Assembly (NCBI RefSeq): GCF_014196345.1
Contig: NZ_JACIDN010000008.1
Span: 1-64,000 of the forward strand
DNA length: 64,000 nt
DNA from: Methylobacterium brachythecii
Lineage (GTDB): Bacteria > Pseudomonadota > Alphaproteobacteria > Rhizobiales > Beijerinckiaceae
Direction of reading: 5' to 3'
Of the stretch, positions 7,783-15,913 are shown in pieces. Within the stretch, counting starts at the first letter, position 1; every line of letters starts with the position of its first letter. A program made the position numbers and the translations under genes. Below the pieces are notes generated by a model. The model was given only the letters and a program-made list of their open reading frames with translations, was not told the origin of the DNA and made no database searches.

Positions 7783-9914
7783 CACCGCCCCCCTTCCGAA
7801 TTCAGGGCGTCCTGGGAAGCGGCCGCAGCCAGGATCCGTTCAACCTCGGCGCCAGCCAGATAACCATCGACCAAGAGAGCGTCCGCGATTGCCTCGACCT
7901 CCTTCCAGCGCTGCGTGAGGAGGACCCGAACGCGCTCTTCCGCGGCCAGCAACCGCTTGGCCACCAGTTCCAGGATGCCGTTCGGGACCAGCAGATCCCG
8001 CCCGGACACATCGACGAGAACCGGCCCCATTCCTCCAAGCCCGAACTTCGTCTCGATATCGCGTGCGAGCTCCGTCGCCTGCTGAAGGTCCGAGCCCCCG
8101 AGACCTCCAGCGCCGATCGAAGCCTCGCCAAAGCGGATCTGCTCCGAGACGCGGCCTGCGAGACAGACCTCCAGAATGGCTTCGAGCTGGGAAAGGGTGG
8201 AGCAGCCAGTGATCTGCTGGTCCCAGGCCAGAAGCCCGCCGCCATCGTTGAGAGAGACGTCGATGACCGCGTTGGATCGGACCGCGCGGCACGCGACGGC
8301 ATGACCAGCCTCGTGGATGGCGACCCGATGCCGATGGTCTGCCGACAGCGGCGTGCTTCCCTCACGGACCTCAACCATCAGATCGTCGACGACGATCTCG
8401 CGCCCGGCGCGGCGCGCCCTTCCGCGTGCACGACGGACGAAGGCCTCGACATCGGCGCCTGTTCGGCCGCGGGCGGCAAGCGCGACCGGAGCCAGTGAGA
8501 CGTCCGGCAACGCCTCCGCCCCCAGGTGATGGCGGAAGATCCGACCGAGCGTGGCGACGTCGGGCTTCTTAATCATGATCTCGCGATCGAGACGCCCCGC
8601 TCTTTTAACGGCCGCGTCGATCCGATCGGCATGGTTCGTTGCGGCGACGACGACGACCCCCGGGCGCTCCTCGACGCCGGCGAGCAGCTCCAAAAACAAA
8701 TTCACGATCTGGGTCCAATACTGGATGTACTCACCCCGGATCTGCGAGCGGTCAGAGATCCCATCGAGTTCGTCGATGAAGAGGATGCAGGGCGCCTGCG
8801 CTCGCGCGCGGGCGAACGCGTTCCGGATCGCTTGAAGCGTGCCGCTCATGTAGTCGGCGGAATTCCACTCTGCGACGCTGGTCGCGACGAGCGGAACGCG
8901 GGCGCTCTTCGCCAAAGCCCTGGCGAAACTCGTCTTCCCGACCCCGGGCGGTCCCGACAGAAGGAGCCCGCGATTGTCGATGTCGGACCAGTCGATCTGG
9001 CCGTTACGATAGTCGTTCAGGTCCCGTGCGAGATCCAGGCCCCAATCTCTGGCACCCCCGTAACCGTGCAACTCCTCGAGTGACGGGCCGTATTCGAGGT
9101 AGTCGGCCTTCTGTGACAGCACCCGCGCGATCGCGTCGATGCCATCGTCGGCAGAACGCACATTGCGGAGAGCGACCGGGAGATCGCCAATGTCCAGCGT
9201 CCGAAGCAGCGCGTCGTCGATCCGGCGTGTCGGGACGTCCCCCGTGACGGCTTCGACCATCAGGGCAATCGCGCCATGGTCGATCGGCGGAAGGACGAGG
9301 CGATGCTCGGTAGAGCGCAGAAGGTCCCGCGGCAGTTGACGCTTCGGGTCGGGAGCGATCCCGATGAGCGCGGCGCCCGCGTGAAGCGCGGCGCCGATGG
9401 CCGCGTTGCCGATGTCGGGAGAATGCTCTCTGCCGGACCCGTCACGAACGACGAGGCCGACCTGGTCGCGTCTGAGGTCGTGGTACTTCGAGCCGTTCAA
9501 CTCCTTCACGAAAGCGCCCGTCGCGAGCGCGCATTTCTCCATCACGTATCGCGTCGCATCGATTAGCTCCGGCATGTGGGTGGCAATGGTCACGACCGGG
9601 TTCTCGCGGCGCAGCCGGCGAAGAACGTCAGGGTCAGCCTCGATGGCGCGAGCGACCAGGACGGCGGTCAGCGCCCGGCCGGGAGCCAGCGGCAGGTGCT
9701 CCGACTTCCGGTCGGGTTCGTCCAACGCGACCATCCGTTCGACCGGATCATCGTCGTCGATGAATGCAACGGAGCTCGCCATTGCCTCGTGCCGGCGGCG
9801 TTCGCGTTCGCCGAGGGCAAGTCTCTTCAGGAAGGCTTGGGCGAGGGTATCGGTTGGCGGCACCACCGGATCCGGCGCACAGGCAACGATGTCGTCGAGG
9901 TAGTCGTCGAGCAT
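7782..9914 (-). CDS. Soluble FtsH-like AAA+ ATPase/zinc metalloprotease
   Basis: A 710-residue protein. Residues 1-300 are a poorly recognised N-terminal region with no transmembrane helix, unlike true FtsH. The AAA+ module carries Walker A GPPGVGKT (321-328), Walker B ILFIDE (377-382) and the arginine-finger region RAGRLDR (438-444). A peptidase-M41-type domain follows with HEAGH (534-538) and the likely third zinc ligand D609 in GGSDLQQATELARD, matching FtsH spacing. It is thus an energy-driven cytosolic protease. GGGAG lies six bases before the start. It heads an overlapping operon with a 64-aa and a 132-aa protein in an accessory block next to tRNA-Gln. It is not the housekeeping FtsH. 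Confidence 0.85.
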   Translation of the reverse strand: MLDDYLDDIVACAPDPVVPPTDTLAQAFLKRLALGERERRRHEAMASSVAFIDDDDPVERMVALDEPDRKSEHLPLAPGRALTAVLVARAIEADPDVLRRLRRENPVVTIATHMPELIDATRYVMEKCALATGAFVKELNGSKYHDLRRDQVGLVVRDGSGREHSPDIGNAAIGAALHAGAALIGIAPDPKRQLPRDLLRSTEHRLVLPPIDHGAIALMVEAVTGDVPTRRIDDALLRTLDIGDLPVALRNVRSADDGIDAIARVLSQKADYLEYGPSLEELHGYGGARDWGLDLARDLNDYRNGQIDWSDIDNRGLLLSGPPGVGKTSFARALAKSARVPLVATSVAEWNSADYMSGTLQAIRNAFARARAQAPCILFIDELDGISDRSQIRGEYIQYWTQIVNLFLELLAGVEERPGVVVVAATNHADRIDAAVKRAGRLDREIMIKKPDVATLGRIFRHHLGAEALPDVSLAPVALAARGRTGADVEAFVRRARGRARRAGREIVVDDLMVEVREGSTPLSADHRHRVAIHEAGHAVACRAVRSNAVIDVSLNDGGGLLAWDQQITGCSTLSQLEAILEVCLAGRVSEQIRFGEASIGAGGLGGSDLQQATELARDIETKFGLGGMGPVLVDVSGRDLLVPNGILELVAKRLLAAEERVRVLLTQRWKEVEAIADALLVDGYLAGAEVERILAAAASQDALNSEGGR

Positions 9915-10610
9915 GCGGATCTCCCGCGATCGCGCATCGGCGCAATCGTCAGCTTGAGGGCTGGATCGGATGATCGACGTGGCTGGCTCGATCAGATCGA
10001 GCGCTCGGCGGACGTCGCCTTCAGGAGATCGCCTGCTTCATAGGCGATAGCGGCTAATAGAACATATCAAGAACATTGACAACGGTACGCGCCGTTTTTT
10101 TCACGCCGCCGTTCATGCGAAAGATTTCGCCTGTTCGACGACGCCAACTGATGCTGTCCCGGATTGCATATCCGATTGCTAGCGACGGGCCCGGACCCTT
10201 CCTTTACACCCGAAGCACGCCCCAGACATGGAGCCCGTGCCAAACCGGCTCAGGGTCGCGCACTGGTGTTCCAGGACCCACGTTCGGATTGAGTCGCTCT
10301 TAGGTGTGGATGCAAAGACCACGCTGCATCGGCATACCGAGCCAGATGAGTCGGTCTTAACTGCGGAGCCTCAGAAGGCCAATTTCAACGGCGAAGAGCA
10401 CGTTATTACTTGCCGTTACATTGGCGCATCAGGCTGCCTCGCGCGCAACAAATATGTAGTCGCGCTACAAAAATCAATTTTTATGAGCAATCAGAGCTTC
10501 GAACCAATATAAATCTAGGTTTATACTGAGTTGTTATTATCGGATTTATTGAGTCGATGTTAGGTGTGGAATGAGTCGGTCTTAGGTGCGGCCGATAGAG
10601 GGTTTAGAAG
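9915..10610. other. Long non-coding stretch upstream of the protease operon
   Basis: About 700 bases without a convincing gene. The right half (10060-10560) is noticeably more AT-rich than its surroundings. It holds four copies of a 20-base repeat (see 10291-10592) and should include the protease promoter near 9920-10000. Short frames here lack ribosome sites and protein-like composition. Confidence 0.5.
10291..10592. repeat. Four copies of a 20-base GAGTCG-TTAGGTG repeat
   Basis: Copies lie at 10291-10310 (GAGTCGCTCTTAGGTGTGGA), 10348-10367 (GAGTCGGTCTTAACTGCGGA), 10551-10570 (GAGTCGATGTTAGGTGTGGA) and 10573-10592 (GAGTCGGTCTTAGGTGCGGC). All are in the same orientation. The last two are nearly contiguous and end 18 bases from the 3' end of tRNA-Gln. 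Confidence 0.65.
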
Positions 10611-10684
10611 TGGCTGGGGGACGAGGATTCGAACCTCGACTAGAGGAGTCAGAGTCCACTGTTCTACCGTTAAACTATCCCCCA
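10611..10684 (-). tRNA. tRNA-Gln (anticodon CUG)
   Basis: A 74-base cloverleaf with the CCA encoded. The acceptor stem pairs TGGGGGA with TCCCCCA and the discriminator is G73. The T arm is CGAGG-TTCGAAT-CCTCG. The anticodon loop CTCTGAC gives CUG for Gln. The anticodon stem GTGGA/TCCTC has a T-T mismatch at positions 28-42, one internal defect in an otherwise regular tRNA. Its 3' end faces the accessory block at 6294-10610. Confidence 0.9.
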
Positions 10685-10876
10685 CCGCCGAGAGCGGATG
10701 CTGCTCTCGAAACCCACCGTCGGGCACCGGCTTCGATGAGTTCATCGTCGGCCGGTCGGCGTAGCTCGGGCCGTTTAAGGGCTTCGCTGCCGCTTGTCCA
10801 GCCCAAGCTGTCCGGGTTCGGTCCGACGCCGCGACGGCCCTGTGGGAGAAGCAGGCGACGGGGCGGTCGCGTTCGG

Positions 10877-11137
10877 TCAGTCCGCCATTTCGGCAGGCCG
10901 GACACCATCGGTGACGGCAGGTACGACCGACGACATGCGACGCGCATGGTCGAGCACGCGCCAGGCAGCTTTGCGCGCGTTGACGGCACGCAGTTCGGGC
11001 CGGGGCATGCCGTCGACCCGTGCAGTGCGCGCAAGCGTTCGCAGGAAGCGAGCGTCGGCTGCGGCACGTGCACGGATCGCGGCAACCGGCCCGTTGGTCA
11101 CGGCGCCGGTGAGTTCGTCTGAGATGGGGGCGGTCAT
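10877..11137 (-). CDS. Hypothetical protein
   Basis: An 86-residue frame from ATG 11137 (a longer start at 11197 also exists). It is rich in Ala and Arg with likely helices (VAAIRARAAADARFLRTLAR). The ribosome site is weak and no family is recognised, so it could be a non-coding shadow. Confidence 0.35.
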   Translation of the reverse strand: MTAPISDELTGAVTNGPVAAIRARAAADARFLRTLARTARVDGMPRPELRAVNARKAAWRVLDHARRMSSVVPAVTDGVRPAEMAD

Positions 11138-11373
11138 TGGCGGTCGTCCACAGGACCGGCAGATGCCGCGTCCCGATATGACCTCGGCTTCTGTCACGCA
11201 ATTCAGTGTTCGGCAATGATTCTATTCGGGTGTTTTCTACGGACCCGGCATCAAATTTTTGCATACCCAGACAATTAAAGTATTCGGCAACGACGCCGTT
11301 AACCGTGACGAATCGAGTCGCGGGCTGCACCGACCGGGGTGCATCGCACCAGGGGACGTGGCAGAAAGCCGTC

Positions 11374-11580
11374 ATGGTCCCCGTTCTCGGCATCGTCCTG
11401 ACCGGCGTTCTTCTGCTGATGGTGCTCTGGCGCAGGCACCTCGGCTCGCTGATGCAGGTCGCCAGCCTCGTCGCGGCGTTGCTGCTGATGATCTGGCTGC
11501 AGGATAACGGTTATCTCCGTACCAAAGGCCAACCACCGTCCGCTGCGGACCGCTCCATGCCGATGAGTGCGCCGCGTTAG
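11374..11580 (+). CDS. Small two-helix membrane protein
   Basis: A 68-residue protein from ATG 11374, with AGAAAG just upstream. Residues 1-21 (VPVLGIVLTGVLLLMVLW) and about 28-45 form two hydrophobic segments separated by an Arg-His-rich turn. The C-terminus is short and polar. Function unknown. It starts a run of three small same-strand membrane proteins. Confidence 0.55.
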   Translation: MVPVLGIVLTGVLLLMVLWRRHLGSLMQVASLVAALLLMIWLQDNGYLRTKGQPPSAADRSMPMSAPR

Positions 11581-11684
11581 AGCGCGTTTCGACGACAGGC
11601 CGCCGCTTGCTCGAACGATGGCCCGCCTGTGATAGGAGGGAGCGATTGCCCTGCGGATGGGCAGACCACCTCCTTGGAGACGTC

Positions 11685-11876
11685 ATGCGCAACCTCCTCG
11701 TTCTCTTGATCGTCCTCGGCGCGGGCTTCGTGCTCGTCGGGATGTACGTTGCTCCCAATCAGCCGCAGTTGCGCGACTGGTACCTCGCCAATGCCTGTCA
11801 GTCGCTGGACAAGGTCAGCCCGCAGATCTGCGCCCCGATCCGCAGGGCCGATACGAACGGCTCCGACAAGACCTGA
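11685..11876 (+). CDS. Small exported or membrane-anchored protein
   Basis: A 63-residue protein. GGAGA four bases before ATG 11685 fixes the start. Residues 1-23 (MRNLLVLLIVLGAGFVLVGM) are a single hydrophobic anchor or signal, followed by a polar domain with two cysteines (NACQSL, PQICAPIRR) that could form a disulfide in the periplasm. No family recognised. Confidence 0.6.
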   Translation: MRNLLVLLIVLGAGFVLVGMYVAPNQPQLRDWYLANACQSLDKVSPQICAPIRRADTNGSDKT

Positions 11877-11910
11877 TCCTCGCCGCGGCGGATGGATCGG
11901 GGTGAGCGGT

Positions 11911-12207
11911 GTGACGAGGGCGCTGAACTGGTTCTTTCGTGATCGCGCCACGGGCGAGATCGTGATCGCTCAGTGGCCGAACCTCCCGCTCTGGATCTTC
12001 GCCGGGGCTGCGGTGTTCACTTGGATCATCGAGGCCTCGGCCTGGCAGGCTCCGCCTTGGCTCACCATCACCCTGTCACTCGTCTCGATGGCGAGCCTCG
12101 CTTGGTGGGCCATCGACGAGGTCCTGCGCGGGGTAAACCCCTGGCGGCGCTGCCTTGGAGGCACGGTTTTGCTGTTCGGGTTGCTGCGCCTGTCTCACAC
12201 GCTGTGA
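11911..12207 (+). CDS. Small integral membrane protein
   Basis: A 98-residue protein read from GTG 11911; GTG 11902 is an alternative. It opens with TRALNWFFRDRATGEIVIAQ and then has three hydrophobic segments (LPLWIFAGAAVFTWII, LTITLSLVSMASLAWW and RCLGGTVLLFGLLRL). I do not recognise the family by name. It ends before a strong terminator hairpin. Confidence 0.6.
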   Translation: MTRALNWFFRDRATGEIVIAQWPNLPLWIFAGAAVFTWIIEASAWQAPPWLTITLSLVSMASLAWWAIDEVLRGVNPWRRCLGGTVLLFGLLRLSHTL

Positions 12208-12242
12208 GGTTTTCGGGCTCACGACGCCCTGATCCAAACAAG

Positions 12243-12270
12243 AAAAAGGGCCGCTCGAGCGACCCCTCTT
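12243..12270. terminator. Bidirectional terminator hairpin
   Basis: An inverted repeat, GGGcCGCTCGAGCGaCCC at 12248-12265, is preceded by AAAAA and followed by a pyrimidine run. It lies between the plus-strand membrane gene and the convergent Gly-rich gene, so it can serve both. Confidence 0.65.
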
Positions 12271-12299
12271 CTCGTGTTCTCGAAGTGCGAAGCTTCAGC

Positions 12300-12716
12300 T
12301 CAGTAGCAGCGCTGCACCAAGACCCGGCGATAGCCATAGGGCGTCCAGCGCAGGCGCGGGACGGCGTAGCAGCCACCGCCACCATACCCGTAACCGTACC
12401 CGTCATAGCCGACGTTCGAGTATCCGTAGGGGTAGCCGTAGCCGTAATAGCCTCCGTAGAGCCCGCCTGCGGCGAGGCCGAGGCCGAGGCCCAGACCGCC
12501 ATAGCCCAAGCCGCGACCGCGCCAGCCGTAGCCGCGATAGCCGCCACCCCAGCCGGGCCGGAAGCCGCCTCCGAAGCCTGCGCCGCGGAAGCCACCGAAG
12601 CCGCCGCCATGGAATCCACCGCCGTGGAAACCGCCGAAGCCGCGCGCTTCCGCCGTGGCCGGCAGGGCAGCGAGCGCGCCGGCCACCAGGGCCGATGCCA
12701 GAATTACCCGTTTCAT
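12300..12716 (-). CDS. Secreted glycine/tyrosine-rich protein
   Basis: 138 residues from ATG 12716. A signal peptide (MKRVILASALVAGALAALPA) is followed by a low-complexity domain of Gly-Gly-Phe and Gly-Tyr-Gly repeats, then a conserved-looking tail with two cysteines (GGGCYAVPRLRW and VQRCY). Such proteins are common exported or surface-associated products in Methylobacterium relatives. No enzymatic motif is present. Confidence 0.7.
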   Translation of the reverse strand: MKRVILASALVAGALAALPATAEARGFGGFHGGGFHGGGFGGFRGAGFGGGFRPGWGGGYRGYGWRGRGLGYGGLGLGLGLAAGGLYGGYYGYGYPYGYSNVGYDGYGYGYGGGGCYAVPRLRWTPYGYRRVLVQRCY

Positions 12717-12927
12717 GATGCCATCTCCGAGGAGTTCCTCCCCCACCAGCCCATCAAACGTGCAACCCATGAAAACGGTTCATGCGGCATGCGGTCCCGG
12801 TTGCTGCTGCCGTCGTTCTCGGTTGCAGGGGCGCGCGACGGTCTTGAAAATGGCCGCGTTTTGCGGCGAGGAAAGCGTGGCCGGATCGGGTCGAGGACTC
12901 GTCGGGGCCGGAAGCGGGACTTCAGGG

Positions 12928-13710
12928 ATGCGCTCACGTCTTGCTGGACTAGCGATCGGCTTCTGCGGCCTGGCGACCTTGTCCGCGGCAGCGCGCGAGG
13001 GGAGCGGAGCCCCCGCCGCATCGATTGCCGCCCCGGCCGCCAAGGGGCCGTGCCGCGCGACCGTTTCCGAGAACGAGACCTACACGGTCTGCGTCGTGGA
13101 TCTGAGGCGCGAGCGGGTGCGCCTGTTCTGGCTCGGTGCCGACGGCACGCCCTACGCCTCGCTGTCGGGCCTGGCGCGGCAGCAGGGGCCGGCACTGAGC
13201 TTCGCCATGAATGCCGGAATGTACGACAAGGATCAGGCTCCGGTCGGGCTCTATATCGAGGAAGGGCGCGAGCTGAAGCGCGTCTCGACCGCCAACGGGC
13301 CGGGCAATTTCCACCTCAAGCCCAACGGTATTTTCTACGTGAAGGGAGACCGCGCCGGCGTGCTCGATACGGCACGCTACCTCAAGGCGAAGCCGAAGCC
13401 CGACTTCGCGACGCAATCCGGCCCGATGCTCGTGATCGACGGCAAGATCCACCCGAAGATCTCGGAGGATGGTCCGAGCCAGAAGGTACGCAACGGCGTG
13501 GGCGTGCGCGACGACGGGCGTACGGCGATCTTCGCGATCTCGGAGCGCCCTGTCAGCTTCGGTGCGTTCGCCAGGCTGTTCAAGGACGACCTCGGCTGCC
13601 GCAACGCGCTGTTTCTCGACGGATCGGTCTCGAGCCTCTACGCACCGGGCCTCGGCCGCTCGGATCTCAGCCGCCCGCTCGGGCCGCTGGTGGGGGCAGT
13701 GCCACGCTGA
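12928..13710 (+). CDS. Exported phosphodiester-glycosidase-like protein (DUF2233/NAGPA)
   Basis: 260 residues from ATG 12928, with a GGGAC-type site upstream. The N-terminus is a signal peptide (MRSRLAGLAIGFCGLATLSA). The mature part contains FAMNAGMYDKDQAPVGLYIE, QSGPMLVIDGKIHP and CRNALFLDGSVSSLY, the hallmarks of the DUF2233 fold shared with the lysosomal uncovering enzyme. Family members cleave phosphodiester-linked sugars; the bacterial substrate is unknown. It is likely periplasmic. Confidence 0.75.
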   Translation: MRSRLAGLAIGFCGLATLSAAAREGSGAPAASIAAPAAKGPCRATVSENETYTVCVVDLRRERVRLFWLGADGTPYASLSGLARQQGPALSFAMNAGMYDKDQAPVGLYIEEGRELKRVSTANGPGNFHLKPNGIFYVKGDRAGVLDTARYLKAKPKPDFATQSGPMLVIDGKIHPKISEDGPSQKVRNGVGVRDDGRTAIFAISERPVSFGAFARLFKDDLGCRNALFLDGSVSSLYAPGLGRSDLSRPLGPLVGAVPR

Positions 13711-13750
13711 GCTCGGCATTGCCTCACTCACCACGGCGGGGCGGTGCACG

Positions 13751-14125
13751 TCATGCCTCCCGGACGCGATCTCCGAAGGCCTTCTTCAACGCGGATTTCA
13801 CCGCGAGCCCGATCGCCTCGCGCGAGGTGACCCGAACCCTCGGCATCTGCGCTCCAACCGCGCTGGCGGGGTCCAGCGTGAAGTCGAGCCGATGATCACC
13901 GATCGCCAGCGCCTGGACCCCGTCGCGCTGGGTCAGCTCTTCACCCAGAAACTCCAGGCTCGCGCCAGCGGCATCGATCTGTACGATGAAGTAGCCGGCA
14001 GGCTCCGCCTCGTCGTCGGCGCCGGAGATCAGGCAGAGACCGTTCTCATCGTCGATGCGCACGCGCTCGACCGTGAAGGCGACGACGTCCTCGGGAACCG
14101 CTCCATTTCCTTCAGCGCTGGCCAA
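13751..14125 (-). CDS. Hypothetical protein coupled to the OYE gene
   Basis: About 124 residues. The protein-like part begins near VPEDVVAFTVERVRIDDENG and ends KSALKKAFGDRVREA. No ATG fits, so TTG at 14125 is proposed; it overlaps the end of the upstream oxidoreductase by 14 bases. The sequence looks like a compact acidic beta-alpha domain. No family recognised. Confidence 0.5.
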   Translation of the reverse strand: MASAEGNGAVPEDVVAFTVERVRIDDENGLCLISGADDEAEPAGYFIVQIDAAGASLEFLGEELTQRDGVQALAIGDHRLDFTLDPASAVGAQMPRVRVTSREAIGLAVKSALKKAFGDRVREA

Positions 14126-15230
14126 ACTGCGTGTCCTTGAAGAGCTGTTTGAGGTCGCGCGGCTGGCAGCGCCAGTACTGCTTCGGCGCATGGACGTTGG
14201 CGCCGAGCTCGGCCGCAGCGTGCCAGGGCCAGCGTGGATCGTAGAGTATGGCGCGGGCGAGCGAGATCGCATCCGCCTTATCCTCGGCGAGGATCTCTTC
14301 GGCCTGGCGGGGCTCGGTGATGAGGCCGACGGCGATGGTGGACAGGCCCGTCTCGGCCTTGATGCGCTCGGCGAACGGCACCTGGTAGCCCGGCCCCAGC
14401 GCGATCTTCTGCTGGTTCGAGAGGCCGCCGCTGGAGACGTGGATCGCCGACGCGCCATGGGCCTTCAGCGCCTGGGCGAACACGACGGTTTCGTCGAGGC
14501 TCCAGCCATCCTCGACCCAGTCGGTCGCCGAAACGCGCAGCCAGACGGGCTTGCCGGCCGGAACGACCTCGCGGACCGCATCGAAGACTTCGAGAGGGAA
14601 GCGCATGCGGTTCTGCAGGCTGCCGCCATAGGCATCGGCTCGCTGGTTGGAGAGGGGCGAGAGAAATTGATGGAGCAGGTAGCCATGCGCACCGTGCACC
14701 TCGACCGCGTCGATGCCTAGCCGCATGGCCCGCTTGGCCGTGGCGACGAAGTCGTCGCGGATTTTCTCGAGATCGGAGGCGCTCAGGGCGTGAGGCGGCA
14801 CCTCGCCGTCGCCATGCGGGATCGGCGAGGGAGCCACGGTGCGCCAGCCATGTGGGCTTTCCGGCGGGATCTGCGCACCGCCGGCCCAGGGAGCATCGCT
14901 CGATGCCTTGCGACCGGCATGGGCGAGTTGGATGCAGGTCGGGATTGGCGAATAGGCGCGGATCGCGTCGAGCACCCGGTCGAGCGCGCGCTCGCAGCCG
15001 TCGGAGTAGAGCCCGAGATCCCAATCGGTGATGCGCGCCTCGGGCGAGACGGCCGTGGCCTCCAGCGTGAGCAGCCCGGCGCCCGACATGGCGAGCTGGC
15101 CGAGATGCATCATGTGCCAGTCGGAGGCCTCGCCGGCCGACGCCGAATATTGGCACATCGGCGCAATCAGGATGCGGTTGTCGAGATCGAGATCGCCGAG
15201 GCGAAGCGGCGTGAACAGGCGTGGCGACAT
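14112..15230 (-). CDS. Old yellow enzyme family NADH:flavin oxidoreductase
   Basis: 372 residues. GGAG six bases before ATG 15230 favours this start over an upstream ATG. It is an FMN TIM barrel of the YqjM/xenobiotic-reductase branch: PMCQYSA places the redox-tuning Cys at residue 26, and VHGAHGYLLHQFLSPLSN carries the substrate-binding His pair. Such enzymes reduce activated alkenes (enones, quinones, nitroesters) with NAD(P)H. The physiological substrate is not predictable. A small unknown gene overlaps its 3' end. Confidence 0.9.
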   Translation of the reverse strand: MSPRLFTPLRLGDLDLDNRILIAPMCQYSASAGEASDWHMMHLGQLAMSGAGLLTLEATAVSPEARITDWDLGLYSDGCERALDRVLDAIRAYSPIPTCIQLAHAGRKASSDAPWAGGAQIPPESPHGWRTVAPSPIPHGDGEVPPHALSASDLEKIRDDFVATAKRAMRLGIDAVEVHGAHGYLLHQFLSPLSNQRADAYGGSLQNRMRFPLEVFDAVREVVPAGKPVWLRVSATDWVEDGWSLDETVVFAQALKAHGASAIHVSSGGLSNQQKIALGPGYQVPFAERIKAETGLSTIAVGLITEPRQAEEILAEDKADAISLARAILYDPRWPWHAAAELGANVHAPKQYWRCQPRDLKQLFKDTQFGQR

Positions 15231-15343
15231 CGAGTCTCCGGGGATAGGCCGCACGGTCGACGACGGCGCTTCGGGATGACGCGAACGTAACGCTCGGCAC
15301 GAAACTAGCGAAGGCCTGCCAGGACAATTCAGATGAGCAGCTC

Positions 15344-15898
15344 ATGACCTCGCCGCTTCCCGTCGCCTTCGCAGCGGGCACATCCGGCATCTGGCAGATC
15401 GAGACCGTGAAGGCCGTGATCGGCGATGGCCTGCCGGCGGCCACGCGCCTCTCGGTCATCGAAGACGTCGGTCGGGCCGCTCGTGCCGACTGCGCCTGGG
15501 TCCTGCGAGGCGTGACCAGCAACATCCGCTACACCAACCGACGGGAGGCGGACGCGCTAGCCTCGCAGCAGCAAGGCCTCCACCGACCGGAGGCTGTGCG
15601 TGCCGCATTGATCCCGATTCGAAAGAATGCGGCGTGGTGGGCGTTGACGCAGGACGAGCGCCGCGCCGTCTTCGAAGAGCAGTCGCGGCATATCGGCATC
15701 GGCATGACGGTTCTGCCAGGCGTTTCGCGGCGCCTTCATCACGCTCGCGACCTCGGCGGCCCGTTCGATTTTCTCACCTGGTTCGAATACGCGCCGGCAC
15801 AGGCGGATGCTTTCGAGACGATGGTTGCGCAGCTGCGCGCGACTCCCGAATGGCGCTACGTCGACTGGGAGGTCGACATTCGCCTGACCCGTGCGTGA
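15344..15898 (+). CDS. Chlorite-dismutase-like heme-binding protein
   Basis: 184 residues, short-lineage size. Recognisable family stretches are AAWWALTQDERRAVFEEQSR and HHARDLGGPFDFLTWFEY; the latter contains candidate heme-ligating histidines (H132/H133). True chlorite dismutases convert chlorite to chloride and oxygen, whereas many relatives are peroxidase-like or of unknown role. It is divergent from the OYE gene. Chlorite activity is not implied. Confidence 0.7.
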   Translation: MTSPLPVAFAAGTSGIWQIETVKAVIGDGLPAATRLSVIEDVGRAARADCAWVLRGVTSNIRYTNRREADALASQQQGLHRPEAVRAALIPIRKNAAWWALTQDERRAVFEEQSRHIGIGMTVLPGVSRRLHHARDLGGPFDFLTWFEYAPAQADAFETMVAQLRATPEWRYVDWEVDIRLTRA

Positions 15899-15913
15899 GG
15901 GGGGCGCCACAGG

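Noticed and set aside
10611..10684. Attachment site pair at tRNA-Gln
   Set aside because: I looked for a second copy of the tRNA 3' sequence in 5380-10600 and saw none, and no integrase gene is present.
12068..12619. Ala/Thr-rich frame overlapping the Gly-rich gene
   Set aside because: Out-of-frame shadow of a repetitive coding sequence; no ribosome site.
15344..15898. Chlorite detoxification cluster linked to the HypT-like regulator
   Set aside because: The chlorite-dismutase-like gene is about 14 kb from the regulator with unrelated genes between; family names alone do not support a link.
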